Positions 5,978 through 6,621 of a stretch of 6,621 nt of DNA are shown here, piece by piece. The DNA lies in NCBI GenBank assembly GCA_903834675.1, contig CAILKC010000225.1:1-6621 (forward strand), written 5' to 3'. Both the position numbers and the translations under genes were made by a program. The notes under the pieces were generated by a model. It had not been told where the DNA came from. It made no database searches and was given only the letters and a program-made list of their open reading frames with translations. The first letter of the stretch is position 1. Each line of letters opens with the position of its first letter. The DNA is from an uncultured Victivallales bacterium (GTDB lineage: Bacteria > Verrucomicrobiota > Lentisphaeria > Oligosphaerales > JAFGRS01).

Positions 5978-6099
5978 CAGCACTGGCGGCATGGACGGCG
6001 CCAGGCAACGGACCTGGCGCCGGTGAACCGGCAGCGGCCCGCCAAGCGCCGCGACGGATTCCTGCCAGGCAACTGGCGCCAGGCTGAATCCCAGTGCTG
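5978..6099. other. Branched set of inverted repeats, possible structured RNA
   Basis: CAGCACTGG (5978-5986) and CCAGTGCTG (6091-6099) can close a domain. Inside it are a 10-bp perfect hairpin CGGCGCCAGG/CCTGGCGCCG (5996-6005 with 6013-6022), the alternative CCGG-TGAA-CCGG (6021-6032), and GCCAG-GCAA-CTGGC (6064-6077), whose GCAA loop is of the stable GNRA type. This gives a closed multi-branch fold on either strand. No known RNA family is recognised, and the GC content raises the chance of such stems. Confidence 0.4.
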
Positions 6100-6305
6100 A
6101 GGCGCTTGCGGAACCCCTGGCTCGCGGGCGCCTATGCGTCCGCCGCGGCGGCCACGCCGAGTCGACAGGCTCACGGTCTTCGACAGGGCCGCCCTCCAGG
6201 CGATCCGGCGCGTACCGGCCGGATCGGAATGGGAACCGCGTCGGCAAGTCGCATTCCGGTATGTCCGGCCGCAGCCGGGGGCTCGGCTGAACCCTGAACC
6301 CTCCC
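6100..6305. other. Non-coding stretch with further hairpins
   Basis: AGGCGC/GCGCCT (6100-6105 with 6128-6133) and the 12-bp palindrome CCGCCGCGGCGG (6140-6151) come first. A two-step hairpin follows at 6217-6270: GGCCGGA (6217-6223) pairs with TCCGGCC (6264-6270), and just inside it CGGAATG (6225-6231) pairs with CATTCCG (6252-6258), leaving a 20-base loop. No convincing reading frame was seen. Confidence 0.4.
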
Positions 6306-6597
6306 CTACTTTTCTCGACCTGTGCAATAAGGATGGGCCGTGGTATTCAGCCCCAAGGGGGCATTTCATACCAGCCCATGGCAACGCCCTGGGTACCCGT
6401 CCACAGCGAAGATTGAGCCCTGAAGGGGCGGACCATGCGACCACGGTGCGAAGGTAGGGTAGATGGCTCGCCCCTACAGGGCTCAAACCCATACCCATTC
6501 TATTCCCAGGGCGTTGCCCTGGGCTGGTATGGCAGCGCGCCTTCAGCGCTTCAGACGGACTCTCTTATTGCACAGGTCGACTTTTCTTGAAAAGTAG
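6306..6597. repeat. 292-bp nested palindromic element, REP- or MITE-like
   Basis: Three nested pairs of arms can fold the whole element into one long interrupted hairpin. The outer arms are 6306-6331 and 6564-6597; their shared 17-bp core TCGACCTGTGCAATAAG is perfect, and the right arm has an 8-base insertion (6581-6588) before the outer nine pairs. The middle arms are 6367-6393 and 6505-6531, 27 bases with one mismatch. The inner arms are 6413-6430 and 6469-6486, 18 bases with one mismatch. The outer inserted part makes its own hairpin, CTTTTC-TT-GAAAAG. The motifs GCCCTGAAGGGGC and CCCAGGGCGTTGCCCTGGG recall intergenic repeats of PVC-type genomes, which often yield spurious translations containing PRALPWAG, also seen here on the minus strand. 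That recollection needs a search. Confidence 0.75.
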
Positions 6598-6621
6598 CTA
6601 TTCAGGTTACAACTCAGGTGC

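Noticed and set aside
6134..6457. A 107-codon plus-strand frame
   Set aside because: Half of it lies in the palindromic element and the rest in hairpins; composition is Arg/Pro-rich with no recognisable motif.
5941..6498. A 185-codon minus-strand frame, including PRALPWAGMKCPLG
   Set aside because: It runs through the palindromic element and hairpins and resembles the spurious translations typical of dispersed repeats; no ribosome binding site or domain is seen.
5978..6597. Group II intron or retron RNA
   Set aside because: No GTGYG-type intron start, no domain V-like hairpin and no reverse transcriptase gene could be found in the window.

Overview
This is a GC-rich bacterial window with two gene blocks separated by a tRNA gene and followed by about 1.2 kb that looks non-coding. 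The lineage cannot be fixed from the sequence. The large secreted protein combines a LamG-type sugar-binding fold with a GH123-like hydrolase, and such proteins are frequent in the Planctomycetota/Lentisphaerota/Verrucomicrobiota group, Armatimonadota and similar environmental lineages. The palindromic repeat at the right edge also resembles dispersed repeats of such genomes. Both placements are inference.

Left block, minus strand. Positions 1-146 hold a 55-bp tandem repeat that runs off the window edge. A hairpin (153-181) follows, then a 971-residue exported polysaccharide-active protein (218-3133) with a signal peptide, a LamG-like domain, a GH123-type beta-sandwich plus barrel, and a C-terminal beta domain. 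Its upstream region (3134-3391) has three copies of AACCGCGGC and three consecutive small hairpins.

Centre, plus strand. A complete tRNA-Lys(CTT) with encoded CCA lies at 3392-3467, with a candidate promoter before it and a terminator-like hairpin after it. Next comes an odd stretch (3525-3726) of alternating (GTT)n and (CAA)n blocks containing a perfect 19-bp inverted repeat. After that is a two-gene restriction-modification system: a BglII/BstYI-family endonuclease (4055-4648) overlapped by an MT-A70-family adenine methyltransferase (4632-5429). The endonuclease would cut a GATC-centred site and the methyltransferase would protect the host copy of it. This pair has lower GC than the left block in the lines I counted and only one GATC, which suggests horizontal arrival next to the tRNA. 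I see no integrase gene and no second copy of the tRNA end in the window.

Right block, 5430-6621. I see no convincing gene. The stretch holds an AT-rich promoter-like segment (5859-5950), a run of nested hairpins (5978-6270), and a 292-bp nested palindromic element (6306-6597) with three pairs of long complementary arms, probably a dispersed repeat or MITE-like element.
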